From the NCBI RefSeq assembly GCF_005239225.2, contig NC_133297.1, positions 1,124,392-1,188,391 on the forward strand: a stretch of 64,000 nucleotides of DNA, read 5' to 3'. Below, piece by piece: positions 41,501 through 54,330 of this stretch (positions are counted from its first letter, which is position 1; every line of letters starts with the position of its first letter). The translations under genes and the position numbers were made by a program. The notes beneath the pieces are model-generated. The model ran no database searches, had not been told where the DNA came from, and worked only from the letters and a program-made list of their open reading frames with translations. The stretch is from Populus alba. Taxonomy: Eukaryota; Streptophyta; Magnoliopsida; Malpighiales; Salicaceae.

Positions 41501-41618
41501 AGATGGTGAAAGCCAGCATAAAAGGCACAAGAGAGATCACCGTGATGGATCCCGCAGAAATGGCAGCAATGACGAGCTTGAAGATGGGGAGCTTGGCGAT
41601 GATGTGGAAATCCGGTAG
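29574..41618 (+). CDS. PRP40: Pre-mRNA-processing protein 40 (PRP40, WW/FF splicing factor)
   Basis: A nuclear U1 snRNP-associated splicing factor that links 5' splice sites to branch-point proteins and the RNA polymerase II tail. The 27 coding exons give 1011 aa: 29574-29606, 30078-30404, 30499-30696, 31316-31389, 31648-31717, 34098-34150, 34273-34330, 34409-34761, 34886-34958, 35296-35394, 35687-35755, 35834-35911, 36078-36164, 36251-36285, 36385-36490, 37291-37371, 37453-37545, 37609-37662, 37740-37856, 37979-38077, 38903-38950, 39016-39108, 39845-39952, 40108-40172, 40290-40392, 41080-41403, 41481-41618. All junctions are GT..AG and in frame. An N-terminal Pro/Gln-rich region is followed by two WW domains (W201..W223; W242..W264), both with a YYYN core. 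About six FF domains follow (residues 447-855, first [15 protein letters not shown]), then a Lys/Glu/Arg tail (859-966) and an acidic end. This matches plant PRP40A/B; which paralogue is uncertain. Confidence 0.95.
33184..33400 (+). repeat. Tandem duplication in a PRP40 intron
   Basis: A unit beginning TCTTTCAATCAAGACATG at 33184 is repeated at 33295 (spacing 111 bp) with few changes. It includes TTGATTTTCGTTTT and CCTTTTGCCAAACCTAT. It lies in the longest intron of the gene (31718-34097, 2.4 kb). The high identity suggests it is recent. Confidence 0.85.
34809..34844 (+). repeat. Compound C / CA / A tract in a PRP40 intron
   Basis: A run of about 13 C is followed by a short (CA)n and then a poly-A run, all between two coding exons. 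Homopolymers of this kind are prone to length errors in sequencing and to polymorphism. Confidence 0.8.
40692..40908. mobile_element. AT-rich MITE-like element in a PRP40 intron
   Basis: GTTTGGTATTGCATTCC at one side and TTCCCAACACCCCC at the other bracket an AT-rich core containing TTGTTTTGATGTGCTGATATTAAAAATA. The same core pattern recurs near 9500, 26840 and 54200 in this window, on either strand. It has no coding capacity. Ends are approximate and no target duplication was confirmed. Confidence 0.5.
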
Positions 41619-42752
41619 TTCCTTATTTCCTTTTGTTTTACAGATTGTTACTCCAAATGCACCAACTACAAATGAGCATTTCATAGCTTGTCCTTGGTAT
41701 ATGCTGGATATATTTTTCTGTGTTTTCCTTGTGCGTTTGATTTGTTGCAACAAATTACTGTGCATAGTACTGTTTTGGAAATGATATGAACTTCATAGAT
41801 TCTGAAATTTGGCTGGCCTTAAGAACTGCTGATTTGATAGGACGAGTAAAGTGTTGCTTTTGACTTTGGTATCAGGAACCATGATTATGACTTTGGCTTG
41901 AAAAGGTTAGGGGATAAATTTTACTTTGGCTGGAATAATTCAACAAGAAATTGGAATTAGAAGAACATAAATGGAAGCTAAAAGGTTTCCAAGGGAAATG
42001 GATAGTCCTAATTTTGTTCTTGTTTCAAGAATAATGATTAATTCAACTCGGCTATAATCAAAACTTCAGGACTGGATCATTCAAAAGCCCTCTATTAAAA
42101 AAAGAGAGAGATAAGATAAAACCTAACTCATAAGAAATGATGAAGAACAAATGGGAAGTGAAAGATGAGGAACCAAAAGTGAATATTGTCATATTTCTAC
42201 AACAGATTGTTAGTGTGGTTGTGGAACAAGCTGCAACTTTCACACATAATCAGAGATACCCACAATATGTCTTAGCTTTCAATTATTTGTTTTACTTTTG
42301 GTGGGTGAAACATCAGTATCCACTAGTCAATCACTTTGTGAACACTCCTTTTGCTTCCTTTTCCTATGACTGGAACTAGAGTAATCTAGGGTCGGCTCAT
42401 GGAAGTGTGGTACCCATACAGCCATATGATGGCTTGGCAGCCCTTCTGATTGACCTTATGTGCTGTGTGAGTGGGTTTTTGTGATTTACAGTGAAAGATA
42501 CATGGTTAATGCTAGAAGTTCTAGACTCATGGATGGTGATTACTGCTTGAAAGTGTCCTTATTTTATTATATTGAATAAAATGGATGTGAAAGTAACCAT
42601 TAAATGGAATGCCTACCATTTTTTTTTTGTTTTGTTTTTATCAGCAAACAACATATGGCAGCGGAGTTTGATATCTGAATTCAGGGAGATGGAAAGTGGT
42701 GCAGAAAGTCAAAAGTGTTGGGAATTAATTAATTTTTGAAGCTAGCTTAAGC
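41619..42752. other. Convergent intergenic region between PRP40 and the DUF4378 gene
   Basis: Holds the 3' UTRs of both genes, which face each other. No other exon is supported. A small frame at 42137-42379 has no domain. Confidence 0.5.
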
Positions 42753-44194
42753 TTAACATCTGGTAATTGGCGATGAGAAATCTATCATGTTTCTTACAAT
42801 GTCATTCACAAGCTCTTCCAAAATAGTATCTCCAATCTCTGATCCAGTTTCCCTCCTCTGTAGCCCATACTCATTCCAGTCTTGTTCTGAATCCAGTAAA
42901 TCCAAAACAGTATCTTCAATTGCTAACCCATTATCCCTTCTCTCTGGCTTATAATTACTCCAGCCTTGTGAACTCAGTAAATCCAAATTCAGCAATTTTG
43001 TCAGGTTTGACTCATTGCCAGATTGTTTATCCCATGGCTTCATTTTCTCACCAATTATCTTTCCAAGCTCTTCTGGCCCCAAGAATTGCTGGTGATGACA
43101 TTGTGGCGTCCCCTCCCTTTCTTGGGTCTCAACAATCTCCTTTACATAATCAAACAGAAGTTGCTTTGTTTGCTGCAGAACCATTTTGGATTTCAAGTAC
43201 TGTGGAGAAAAATAAGACAGGACAAATTCTTGTATCTCTGTGGCTTCTCCACAAACTGGTTTCTCATTTGGTGAGTAAAAAAGGACTTCCCAGAGAGATG
43301 CTGATAAAATGCAGCCTTCTGTAAATTTTTTGGGTAAAATAACTCTAGTTTTTGAAGCACTCTCTTCGTCTGTTGTACTGGAATCCTCTGTTTTATCTGT
43401 AAGAACAAGAATTTATTTTCAAGAAAAGTTTAAAAGGCTGACAGTAAAAGTACAAGTGTACGCCGTGTTCATGGCAGATAAAGAGACTAACTGCTGTGAA
43501 TTGGGGAATTTCCATGAGAAGGAATCCGTTCTAGTACTGATGCCGGGCTGATTTGCCTGCTTTCTTCTATACACTGCTGTTGGAGCTTTCTATCTGCAGT
43601 AGCCTGTTAGCTTTGTGAGTAAGTGAATCAAGTCTGTGATTCCTTGGAAAGAAACGAATGAAAAATGTAACTTTTGTCTAATAATTAAAGGTTTTCTACC
43701 TCCTGTGGATTGTGGAGGTTGGGAAGTTGTGAAGTGTTTGTTGTGAACAAGATATCCTTTTGCGATGAAGTTGACGTTTCTTCAACTTCACTCTCAGAAC
43801 ATGAATTAAACACTGTTGCACTGCTAGCCGACGAAAATTTATCTAATTCTGGAACTTGCTGGTTATTCCTGCCCTTCTCACTGACATTTAGTTTGCCATC
43901 TTCATGATTAGAACCATTGATTCTTAGCCTCTTCTTTGTGGAAATGACCTGGTTTAAGACAGCTCTTAATACCTTTGAAAGTTGTGGCTTTTTGGTCGTG
44001 TTTAGACCACAACTGATCGATCTCGTCGGGGACTTGCTTGAATTTCCATAGCAGCAACTGAAGGTATGTTCTGAATTCGAGCTTTTTCTTGAATATCCTC
44101 TTTCTAGAAGGTGAATATTTAGGGTGAAAGATTCCTGTTGCTCTTGAAGGATCTCTCGAAGTTGCTTGGGTGGTTTTGTTTCTGTGATAGCCAT
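42753..44194 (-). CDS. DUF4378-domain protein of unknown function
   Basis: Three exons on the minus strand (43700-44194, 43492-43585, 42753-43387) join in frame to 407 aa. The middle exon was placed by the conserved run LQQQCIEESRQISPASVLER, which needs the acceptor ending at 43586. The C-terminal part (about residues 215-395) is a DUF4378 domain: ILSASLWEVLFYSP, then FLGPEELGKIIGEK, and the terminal W..Y...RRE.G.EI.DTIL.ELV..IV signature. The N-terminal half is Ser-, Lys- and Gln-rich and probably disordered (KQLREILQEQQESFTLNIHL). Such plant proteins lack a known biochemical role; longer relatives include TRM/LONGIFOLIA-type microtubule proteins. Here the terminal W..Y signature occurs twice (W339 and W367). 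The gene is convergent with PRP40. Confidence 0.85.
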
Positions 44195-46979
44195 TAGAGA
44201 AAGTTTCCAAGTGCCCGGGGCTGGAGAGGTGGTAAGATGGAGATGTGGGGTGCTTGTGTAATCTGTTTGGAAAGATGATGAGATTTATAGTGGTGTTGTA
44301 TTGCATTAAATGGTATAGACAGCGCATATCAGTTGGTTTGGGACCTGACTAGAGTAGAAATAGTAGGGGGAACGGATATTTGAGTATTGGATACTGGATA
44401 GTGAGGGATAGAGACATCGTGTAATTCATCTCCAGGCTATATACGGCCTTAACTGTTGGCGGCACCCTCCTGTGTTCGAGATCACCTTTAATCGTAAGTT
44501 GAGGACGTGTGCGGTTTCTATCATAACTGTTGCACCTGGCCCGGGACTGGTTCACAAAAGAACTTGGACTGTTGAGTTATCAATTTGCGAGTCATCAGGT
44601 GAATTTAGAATAATGAGTTTTTTTAAATCAGTAGCATTTTGTTTTATATTTTTTGAAGGCACCCATCCAACCGGGTTTTTACGAGGTTTGGTTGGTCATT
44701 AAAAACCTGGCTAGGTCAAATAGCTCTGATTGGGTAAATAGTTTGTCTAATTCAACTGAAAACCTAAAAATTGGTTAGATTTGAAATTTTAAATTTTCCA
44801 AATCAACCTGTAAAACCGAGTGTTGTTTTGGCGGTGTCATTTTTTGTTCTTATTGGCAGGCTTCGGACCTTGTGCAATCCCACCCTTCCTCTGTGATAGA
44901 CATGCATTTATGAGAGTAGGTATGCTTAGGGTCCCTACAAAATTGTGTCCATTTGGAGAGGGTGTTCAATGGATTGCCGACTTATGTGCTTGTGTTACTG
45001 TTATTATTTTTAATGTTCTTAGTTTAATACAGCAATGAAAGCATATTTTCTGATTAACACCATTTGACCAATCAGTCCAATTATCATGAGTGCCTATCTT
45101 TGGAGTATTTATGCACAATTAGACTAGGGGGGACAAATTTTCTCCCATGTCCCAAATCTAATCCATAGACTGGACATTTTCAATAACTTTGCTTTATTTT
45201 CAGAGGAAATGAAAAGTAAAGGCACCTTTTTTCCTTTTCTTTTTGTTTCATTTTAGGGCGGCTTCTTTTGAGATTCTTGTTCTTTTTTAAAAAATTTACT
45301 GAATTGTTTGGCATGTTTGGACATGTGGAACGACCTGCATTTCTAAAATTAAAAGCATCGTTTCCAAACGGGTTGTGTCATGTGCGACCGTGTTTCCAAA
45401 CGGGTTTTTAAATCCAGGATTTAGAAGCTGAAAAGATATAAATGTGCTATGATTTTCACGGCATCATCATCAACTTTCAATCGTTGGCTCATTGGGGCCC
45501 AAACCGTGGAAATACTAATAAAGTTAATCCCGGATTTAGAAGCTGGTAAGATATAAATGTGTAATAATTTTCTCGGCATCATCATCAACTTTCAATCATG
45601 GGCTCATTGGGGCCCAAACTGTGGAAATACAATTAAAGTCGATGGGAATTGCGGGCCTTACACCCATCACAATCTATTCAATAATCCAAAAAGCAAACTG
45701 CTCATGGACTCTCTCTCATGCTTTGGAGCCTAGTATCTTTGCTTTTTTAACCAAGGCATTTAACGTGACTGGGACTTTTTAGTGGAGAATTTGCTCTCAT
45801 TTTCTTTTGCCACCTAACGAGGTTAATTTTTGGCGTGTCTGCTTGACATTTACACGCGTGAGACGTGGATTCAATGAAGACATGAAGCTCGATAAAACGA
45901 TTGAGCATCTTGGTAGAAATCTTCAACCTTCAATTTTTTTCCAAGAAAATAAATACAGAAGGGCTTCGGGATGAACATGAGCAATGAGGGCAACCTCATT
46001 GAAAGAGACTGAGGGTGACCAAAAAGCTGAAAGACTGAATGGCCATGCAATGCACTCATTTTCTGTGCCGACATATAATGATTTCGAATTGAGTTGCTCC
46101 TGTCGCATCATACAGGTAGTGAACAAGCATTTCGCAATGTATCGAATCCCCACTTCTTTAGTATGTATAAATAGTGTTCTTACAGAATAGAAGCAATTCA
46201 GGTGCATGTTTGGATCAAGAATTCGCTCACCACTTTGGAACCACCGGCTCATCTGCGCATGAGCTGCATGCTCAAAGGAGCAACATCTTCAAAGTATTTT
46301 CACGCATTCATTGTTTTCATAGAATATTTATGCACAAATAATTTGATTTCAAATTATCTATTGATACAAGGCATTCATTTTCAGAATATTACCGGGAATT
46401 CATCAGAAGGCAGTCTAGGCTAGTTCCTTTAAATTAGGTGAATGAAATTTCTGAATGCAGGGATGGACCTGTATCAATTAACCTACAATATATATATATA
46501 TAAAATTTGAAAATTGCTTTTCTATCCTAGGCTAGTCTTGTTAACCATATAATTATATAACTCGATACAGAAGTTGACTTAGTCCAAAACCTAAGTCCTA
46601 GGTCAAATATTTTATTTATGACAAGAACTAAATAAGTTGATAAACAAGTTAATTCCCCAATCCAAGCTTAACTTCGTTTTAAAAAAAAAAAAAAAAAACC
46701 CAAACAATGATATCTCATGGTTTTCTCAGCTAGGACCCAGCCAAGTCTCGGGATGGTGAGTCACCGGGTTGACTCGCCATGCTAAGCTAGGCCTTGTAAT
46801 AACAAGGGTTAACTGACTAAATGTCTCTCATAAGTGCATGATTTAGTTCCTAAGGACATCCAAACTCAAAGGATCATGTGTAGAATTACAGACAGAAATC
46901 TACGCAAGTAAATGGGAAGCAACATGAACAGAACCATGTGAAATACAGAATAAACTAACAAGCAGTCGAAACTGAATTT
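44195..46979. other. Intergenic region between the DUF4378 and kinesin genes
   Basis: The part at 44195-44330 is probably the DUF4378 promoter and leader. The stretches 44660-44840 and 46726-46800 carry ACCGGGTT/ACCCAGCC-type sequence resembling the GC-rich repeat at 4.1 kb. A tandem duplication at 45417-45640 is listed separately. A 109-codon frame on the minus strand (45923-46252) has no known domain. The 3' UTR of the kinesin occupies the right end. Confidence 0.45.
45361..45640 (+). repeat. Tandem duplication, 115-bp spacing
   Basis: GGATTTAGAAGCTG begins copies at 45417 and 45532. Both continue through AAGATATAAATGTG, GGCATCATCATCAACTTTCA and CATTGGGGCCCAAAC to GTGGAAATAC. Just before, TTTCCAAACGGGTT is itself repeated (45361 and 45393). 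No coding function. Confidence 0.88.
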
Positions 46980-49900
46980 TCAACACCCAAGAGATTCGGA
47001 TGCTGCAATTGGACTTTGGGCTCTCAATTTCTCAACTTTAGATAGAAATTCACCTTGGAAAGACATGAAGGATCTCTGCCGACTGGCAAAAGCAACACTG
47101 AATTGTTTGATCTCTTTCTCGAGATATTTCCTTCTCTCTGCTTCAATGTTCAAATCCTTCAAAATGTTTTCCTTTTGAAGGGCAACCGTGGCTAGGTTTT
47201 GAGATGACTCGGAGACTTTCTCAAGCAAAGAATCCCTTTCTTCTTTCAAAAGCCAATAATCTCTTTCCATGGTATCGTGTCTTTCTCTTGAATCCTTCAG
47301 AAGCTGGTTATTATGTTCTAACTCTTTCTCCAAGGCTTGGAGTTTTTCCTTGATAGCACCAAGTTCATTTCCCAGTTTCTCCTTCCAAGAAGCAGGTTCT
47401 TCTCCCAGAGTGCATTCCTTTATCACATTTCAAAACTAAACCTTCAAACAATGTAATGTGACCTGAATGATGTATGATTTGATACACAAGCAGTTCTTTC
47501 ATTGTAAAGTAGCATACACTAAACATTGTTTAAGGATCGTTATTGCGCCACACTTTGGAACTTGACAACATGCATCATTTGGACTTCGCAGAAAAAACAG
47601 AACTGATTCACTGTACAAGTAAGAATTACATATAAGATCTATGGAACATAACTCTCTACATGTATAAACTCCCCACGAGTATATATATCTTAAAATGCAG
47701 GCAGCACCTAGGATATCGTCGGAAGAGTAAAAGACAGGCTTAGAGGCAAGATAAACGAATACACCAGATTTAGTTATGACTCTTCTTCTTTTGGTATGAG
47801 ACTGGCAAGCTTACACTTAGCATTCAAATGCACATCGAAAGAATTTTCAGAACTAGAAAAGGACAAGTTTTGAGTTATTTAAATGGTTTATTAGAATGTT
47901 TCAAATATCATCCATACTGCCATGACATGAAGATCAACTCAGATACAATTCTATGTTTATTTTGGCTTGTATTGTCATATAATTAAATAGCTAAACAAGC
48001 AACAGTTTAAATGATAGAAATCCTGAAAGAGGGAACAATATATCCAAACATCAGGATGAAAAATAAAATCATGATTGATAAATGATATCTTGATGATTGT
48101 AACCAGGCAGCTACCTTATAAGTGGAGCCGCATATAGGATTCTTCTCTTCTTTATTCTGAACAGCTAGTTTTTCTGCGAATGCCAGGGATGTAATTGTGT
48201 TTTTCAATCTTTCAGAAAGCACTTCGCAGTTTTCTTGGACCAAAGAATCATTCTCATTAAAAGATTTGTGATCATCCATTGCCATAAAGAAACGCTTTTC
48301 CAAATTTGAGAAAAGGGTTAAGCCGATTTCACTTGTGGTAGATAGGAATTTTCCAATTGAAGAGTCTCCATCAGGTACAAAACTCTGTTTGGATGTCAAA
48401 GTAGAAATTACATTTTACTAATCTAATGCTATCAGTAAATATTAACCGACAGAGGCATATAAATGCAAAGCGTCACCTGCAACGTTAACAGAACATCTTT
48501 GTAAGTGTCTCTGCAACAAGCCATAGATTCACATAGTCTTTGAGGTATTTCTCGAATTACCACTGCTTCATGTTTGAGCTCTGATATCTCCCCCATTAAA
48601 TGATCATTCAACTGTAATTGTTCTAAGTGCTTCTTCTGCAAACATATGCATGCAATACATTAAGATTAAATGCTTGCACCGGAAGAATAAAATAGACAGA
48701 ACTGAATAGCATGATCAGCAAAAAACACTTTGTTACGTTACATCAATTCACAGAGATATCAAGAGTTCTCCTATTTGGAGTAAGACATATACCTAGAAAG
48801 AGCAATTACTTAGAGGTCTCAGATTGAAAAGAAAGCTTTCTACCGGTATCAATGCATAGCTAACACCAGTAATAGATGGAAGCTTTGTATGTGGACGGGG
48901 ATTTAGAAGTGTTATTCTTCTAATTTTCAAATGAGCTAAAAATGAAAAACAAGCACACTAAAGAGTCGTCACTGCACGTTCCTGTGTCATAAATTGCACA
49001 TTGGATGCATTTCTACATCATAGTTACCAATAGTAGTGGTGCGTACTGTATGAAAAAGTGCCCAATGAAATGGAACTATTTGAGGAGAACAAACAACAGC
49101 AACTGAATGCAGTCATCAAGAACATGCCACTTTCAAATATCAAGCTAACTCACTGAATTATCACCGATGTATGAAATCGAAAATTGAGAAATGGCAAGAG
49201 CAAAAGGCAAACCTCGAGTTCATTCTTCTCTTCAAGGACAAGTTCTAGTTGCCTTTTGAGATTCTGGACCTCTACTTTGTAATCCTCAGTTGAGTAACCC
49301 TGGCAGCGATGCGGATGAGACTAATTAAAAAAATTATGTGGCTGGATAGTACTACTAGTATTATCTAAACATTGAAAAATAAAAAGGTATCACTATCATA
49401 GCTATTTATCACATTTAACGAGCAATATCAAAGTTTGAAAATGCTAGAACACTAGAAGACTGATTTAATACAGGTCATGCCAGTATGTATGCTTTATTTA
49501 TTTATTTCTGTTTAGTTACCAAAGATGGAAACCCTTAGCTTCTAATTCAACATTGTTTTTTTATATGGTTTATGAATGCGATGGAGAGACAAAACAACCA
49601 CATGCACACAAGAAAACTTCGAACACTTGAAACAAAAAATGAATTAGACCAAAATATAGAAGAATTAGAAAAGGTGAACATCAGTTCTCAAGAGGACATC
49701 CTTGATATTCTCATCTCAGGCTTTTTCCTTAGTGTAACACATAGGAAAGGGACCAGTAGCAATTGCAGATAACACGACTGAGCATATGAAAAACTTAACA
49801 TAAACTTACTGGAGCCACATCACCAAAAGGAAAGGATTGAACTTTTCTTGCAGGAGTCATTTGAATTGAATCAAGGTCAGCGATGAATCCTTTGTTCATT

Positions 49901-52900
49901 TTCAACCATGTGTCTTCATCGGCCACATTGCTATAGTTATCTGGTAGAGGACTGAAATCTGGCAGCCTGGAGTAATTGGACCGTTTGCCAACAAAGGCAT
50001 TGGAATCTGCCTTGAATGTAGGGGTTCCGAAAACATCATTTTTGAAGACACTGTTGCTGCCACTGAATTCTTCCTTGAGGATTTGTCTCCCAGCATCCTT
50101 TTCCTACCACCAGTAGTTATTTTATTATAAGAATATCAGTAACCTAAGAGATGAGTAGAAGTTTTTGTTAATGCATAAGAAATCACAGAAAGAATAGTAA
50201 TGATTACATGAAATATATTAAATGAATACAAATAGAATAAATATATATTCTTTGCCATGACTGTTGTGACGCAAAGCTTGACTATAGAAGACCAGAAGGG
50301 AACAAATTTGAGGTTACATATCTTGCTTACATCTGTACATGATCAGTTTGCACCAGGTATGTGCTTTATATCACTCTATTCTTTGGCATCCTTCAGATGC
50401 TTCATTAAAAATCATGCTAACAGTCATATAAATTTGTCTTTGAGAAAATTTTGAAATGCTGCATTACTAATATAGGCATAAATGATGGAGAAATCCAAGA
50501 ACCAGGGCAAGTTACTCTTGTTTACAGCAAGAAGATATGGACCAATAGTGGATGATGGTAAAACCAGTATCTGCTGCCAATTTGCCATTATCAAAGTACT
50601 AGAAAGAAGGTTATGCTATCCGTGTAGTGACCTCTGCTGGACAAAAGTGCCGAGAAATTATGGCGTTTTACTTTGCTTGAAATATACCTGGATAGAGTTC
50701 CTATCACTATCTGAAAAGGAGGCACCGGTACTGAGATTGTCAATTTTCATCTGCTGCTCTTTGATGCTTTGATCACGTTCCTTGTGTGATTTCCTCTCCT
50801 CTTTCAGTTCCATCTCAAGCTTTTCTCTCTCCAATTCGTACTGGAAATTGGAAATTGGAGCTCAATTAACACAAGTTATGAGCGGTGTTCATGATAATGG
50901 TCAGATCATGTTAGAGGTAGAATCTACCTTCAGCATGTCATTTCTCAACTTCAAAATTTCTTGCTCCAGTACTTCAGCCCGGGATCCCTGAAGAAGTATT
51001 TAACTTAATCAAATAATATCTAAATCTTTACCATGTAGAAATTACAATGAACATGGCATGATCATAACCTGAAGTTTCTTACGCAGCTCCTCTATCTCTA
51101 ACTTCTGGCGCTTCAGCAAGGCTGCATCTGACAAAATCTACAAAGAAGACCACGAGGAATGAATATATTAGAACCCAGTTACCTACTCTAGTTAAGGTGA
51201 TAAAATGGTTAATGCTCTGTACAAAACAACAGACATACCTCATTCACTTGGGCACAATTGGTGATGCGCTTAGCTCGACTAGCAAACTGGAGAGTTCCCT
51301 TTGTTTCCTCAATGTGAAGCTAAAAAACAACAAAAACTAAATACAGTTAACCTAGAAGGCTCAACTTGACGCTGGGTCAATTGGAACCGTTGGCGATGAA
51401 TAGAATGTAAACACTCCAATGGAAACAAATAAATGACTACCTCTTCTGGGGCTACAGTGCATATAATTGAAGTCTTGGCATTTCCACCAAGAGCAGGTTG
51501 GAGTATACGAGTAAGCTTGCTATCACGATATGGAATATGCCCCCTGTATTTAATAAACTAAAACATTAACAAAAACAGCTCTAATAAAACCTAATTAAAG
51601 AGATAAATTTCCAGCGCAGCAATTACCTCTGCTTGGCACCTTCACTTAGTTTGTTTATTACATTACCAAGAATCATCAAACTCTTGTTAATATACTTCCC
51701 TTCTTTTAAACGTACACCACCAGCTCCAGTTTTAGCTATCCTTTCTGATCCAGCTAAATCTACCAAGTTCTACTTCCACACAGCACAAAATGGCATGTAA
51801 AAATTAGAAAAACCAGGTCCTGTATAATTCAAAGTGTTATCCTCAATACAGCAAAATGTGAGAGATTACACACCAACACAGAAACTCGGACAGCATCACT
51901 ACTCGAATAATCACCAGAAGAATTGGCATCCTTCCTCTTACTTTCAATCACCTGACACACACAGCCTCAAGATTGATAGTAAATCTGATCAAAGAAATTG
52001 TATCTCACTACATCTTTAATCATGTCAATGACTTCTTACCATTCTAAAAATCGTGTGAGACCTACTGCTTCGAGCATTCATGTTCGTCTCTCCAAAGTGT
52101 CGATTAACTGCAGTGCACAAATTTCAAATTACATGTAACCACACATACATTATCACCAAAACAAAGTTTTAAAAACAAGGGCTATGAGTGAATTATGCTT
52201 CAAACCTTCTCCTCCTTCGATTAACTTCAACACTTGTTCACCATCACTCACAATTTCCTCCTTTAGTCCTGCAACAAACACGCCGCGCTAGAACCAAAAA
52301 CAAAAACAAAATAAAAAAATTAAAATCAGTGAATTATACAAGCAAGGAAACTAGTAAAAGAGTAAGAGAATTCCCAAAGACTCTATCCAACCTCCAAGCT
52401 CTCATGTATTGACAATTTCTGATTCTCAACAGCAAAAAGATCATTAATCTCCTCATTATAAATTTCCATATACGAAACTCTTATGAGAAACTCTCTCTCG
52501 GAAATCTGCTTCAAAAAAAATATATCATCAATCAATTCAAATTTTGCTCAACACAGCAGCAACGGCGTGCTTGCGGTAATTACCATGTGAATTTTTTCAA
52601 AAATATCTTTAACCGCTCGATGAATAATTCCTCCATCGTTTTGAGAACCGTTCATCGTAAACGTCTTTCCACTGCTAGTCTGTCCATAAGCGAACACCGT
52701 TCCTGCATTAAAATTTTTTTAAAAAAATCAAATTAAATAACTATTGAAACTACACAAGCTCTAATAAATCATACCGTTAAAACCGTCAACTGCAGCAAGA
52801 ATGAGATCCTTGGTAAGGAGCTCGTAAACTCTAGAGTTTGTGCAGCTCTCATCGAACACGTGATCTACCAAAAATTGAAAGAAAAAAAAATCAGTGAGTA

Positions 52901-53108
52901 AAATACAGAAATCAAAGAGGAAATGGAGAGAAATTGGAGAGAATAATGAGGTACCAAAGGCATAAGAGACACCGGAGATAGGAGAGCCGTGAGATTTGTG
53001 AAGAGAGATGCGATTTTCTTCCACTTTCCAGTAGGTTCCATTGATGGTAGTGTCTTCAGATACAGTGACAGGTGGTCTCACTCTAATTGCTACACAGATC
53101 TTCTCCAT
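46980..53108 (-). CDS. KIN7N: KIN-7 family kinesin (KIN-7N-like, CENP-E-related)
   Basis: A plus-end-type microtubule motor with an N-terminal head. Eighteen exons on the minus strand give 853 aa: 52955-53108, 52775-52864, 52584-52702, 52392-52505, 52206-52287, 52040-52107, 51874-51951, 51627-51769, 51441-51543, 51239-51319, 51069-51137, 50928-50987, 50688-50840, 49810-50103, 49213-49299, 48477-48635, 48115-48384, 46980-47417. All are in frame with GT..AG introns. The motor (about residues 1-344) has P-loop GQTSSGKT (88-95), switch [11 protein letters not shown] (195-204) and switch II DLAGSE (239-244), all intact. It ends in [10 protein letters not shown] and continues into neck and coiled coils ([17 protein letters not shown]). 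The middle segment [20 protein letters not shown] and the overall length match Arabidopsis KIN-7N (At1g59540) rather than the longer KIN-7O. The tail is coiled-coil with a Cys end. Confidence 0.95.
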
Positions 53109-53234
53109 TTTCTATCTCTCTTTGATTTGATTTTTGTTTACGGGCGGGATGAGAGGCTGCTTTTGACGACTGTCGGGATTTGAAAATTATTTGTAATTAC
53201 GAAAATGTCCCTAGAGGCGACTGTACGTTTGTCT

Positions 53235-53286
53235 TGGGCTAGTAACTTTGGATCTAGACGTGTAGGCCCATCTTACTAATTGGGCC
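53235..53286 (-). promoter_or_regulatory. Three site II elements upstream of the kinesin
   Basis: TGGGCT (53235-53240), GGCCCA (53265-53270) and TGGGCC (53281-53286) lie 127-178 bp before the kinesin start codon. Site II elements are bound by TCP factors and are typical of genes active in dividing cells. No clear mitosis-specific MSA element was seen in the same stretch. Confidence 0.5.
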
Positions 53287-54130
53287 ATTATTAATGGAGC
53301 TTCTTATGAATACGATGTTATGTGAGCCCCGGCATATTACTCATACCCGCTTATTGGCCATATATATATAATAGATTGAGTTTGGATCGGATTTTTATTG
53401 AATTTAATAATATTTATATTATAATTATTACATATATATAAAAAAAATAACTATAGTTGGTTCGGATTATTAATTATACATAGAGTTTGGGTAAAATTAT
53501 CATCATTGGTTTTACCATTTAAATAGTAAATATACTTGGTCCAAACGAGGAAGAATAATCTCTCACACTTAAATTAAATATAGTATGTGAAACATTCATC
53601 CTAAATTAGTTTTTATATATAGGATCCATTATAAATTGGAATGGCTCCATAATTAAATAGTTGATATATACATTTGAAAAACTATTTCAAAATACTAGAT
53701 AGATCGAGCACGTAGTCTTCTTTTTGCTACCAAAATCGATCGATCTTGGAGAGCCTCTCAGAGGAAAAAGCAAGAGCCTTTTGCCATTTTGTTTCGTCTT
53801 CTTTTTTGTTTGATTACCACATCTTCAACTCATCCAAGTCTTCACGGAATATCTTAAATAGGAAAAAAAGTTGCCGATATTCATAGGAAAACAGTAGGAA
53901 ATGAGTCACATGACATGACAGATCCTACACTAATTCTGATCCCTCGAGCCCCCTCTCGATCCCCCTTCTCTTTTCTCCTTTCGGGCAGTTCATTCCTGAC
54001 TATATGCCATGCTTCTCGTCAAAAGGAATTTCAGCAAGCTCTGTAGCCCTTTTAAATCAGTGATCGATGAAGTTCAACAAGCTTGTTAAGAAAAGAAGAA
54101 GATGCTTTGTAGCCCTTTAAGACAGTGATT

Positions 54131-54330
54131 GGAACGCGGTTTGCACCGCGTTTCCATAAAATGTCAATTTTTTTTTAGTAAAATTTAATATAATTTGTAT
54201 GTTTTGAATCGTTTTGGTATGTTAATATTAAAAATAATTTTTAAAAAATTAAAAAATATTATTAATATAATTTCAGCATGAAAAATTATTTAAAAAATAA
54301 CTGTTATTACACTACCAAACACACTATAAA
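54131..54330. mobile_element. AT-rich MITE-like element
   Basis: One end is GGAACGCGGTTTGCACCGCG, itself an imperfect hairpin. The AT-rich core contains GAATCGTTTTGGTATGTTAAT, and the other end is CACTACCAAACACAC. The same core and ends recur in the window (about 9.97-10.01 kb with ACCGCG, and 40.7 kb). Non-coding; ends approximate. Confidence 0.5.
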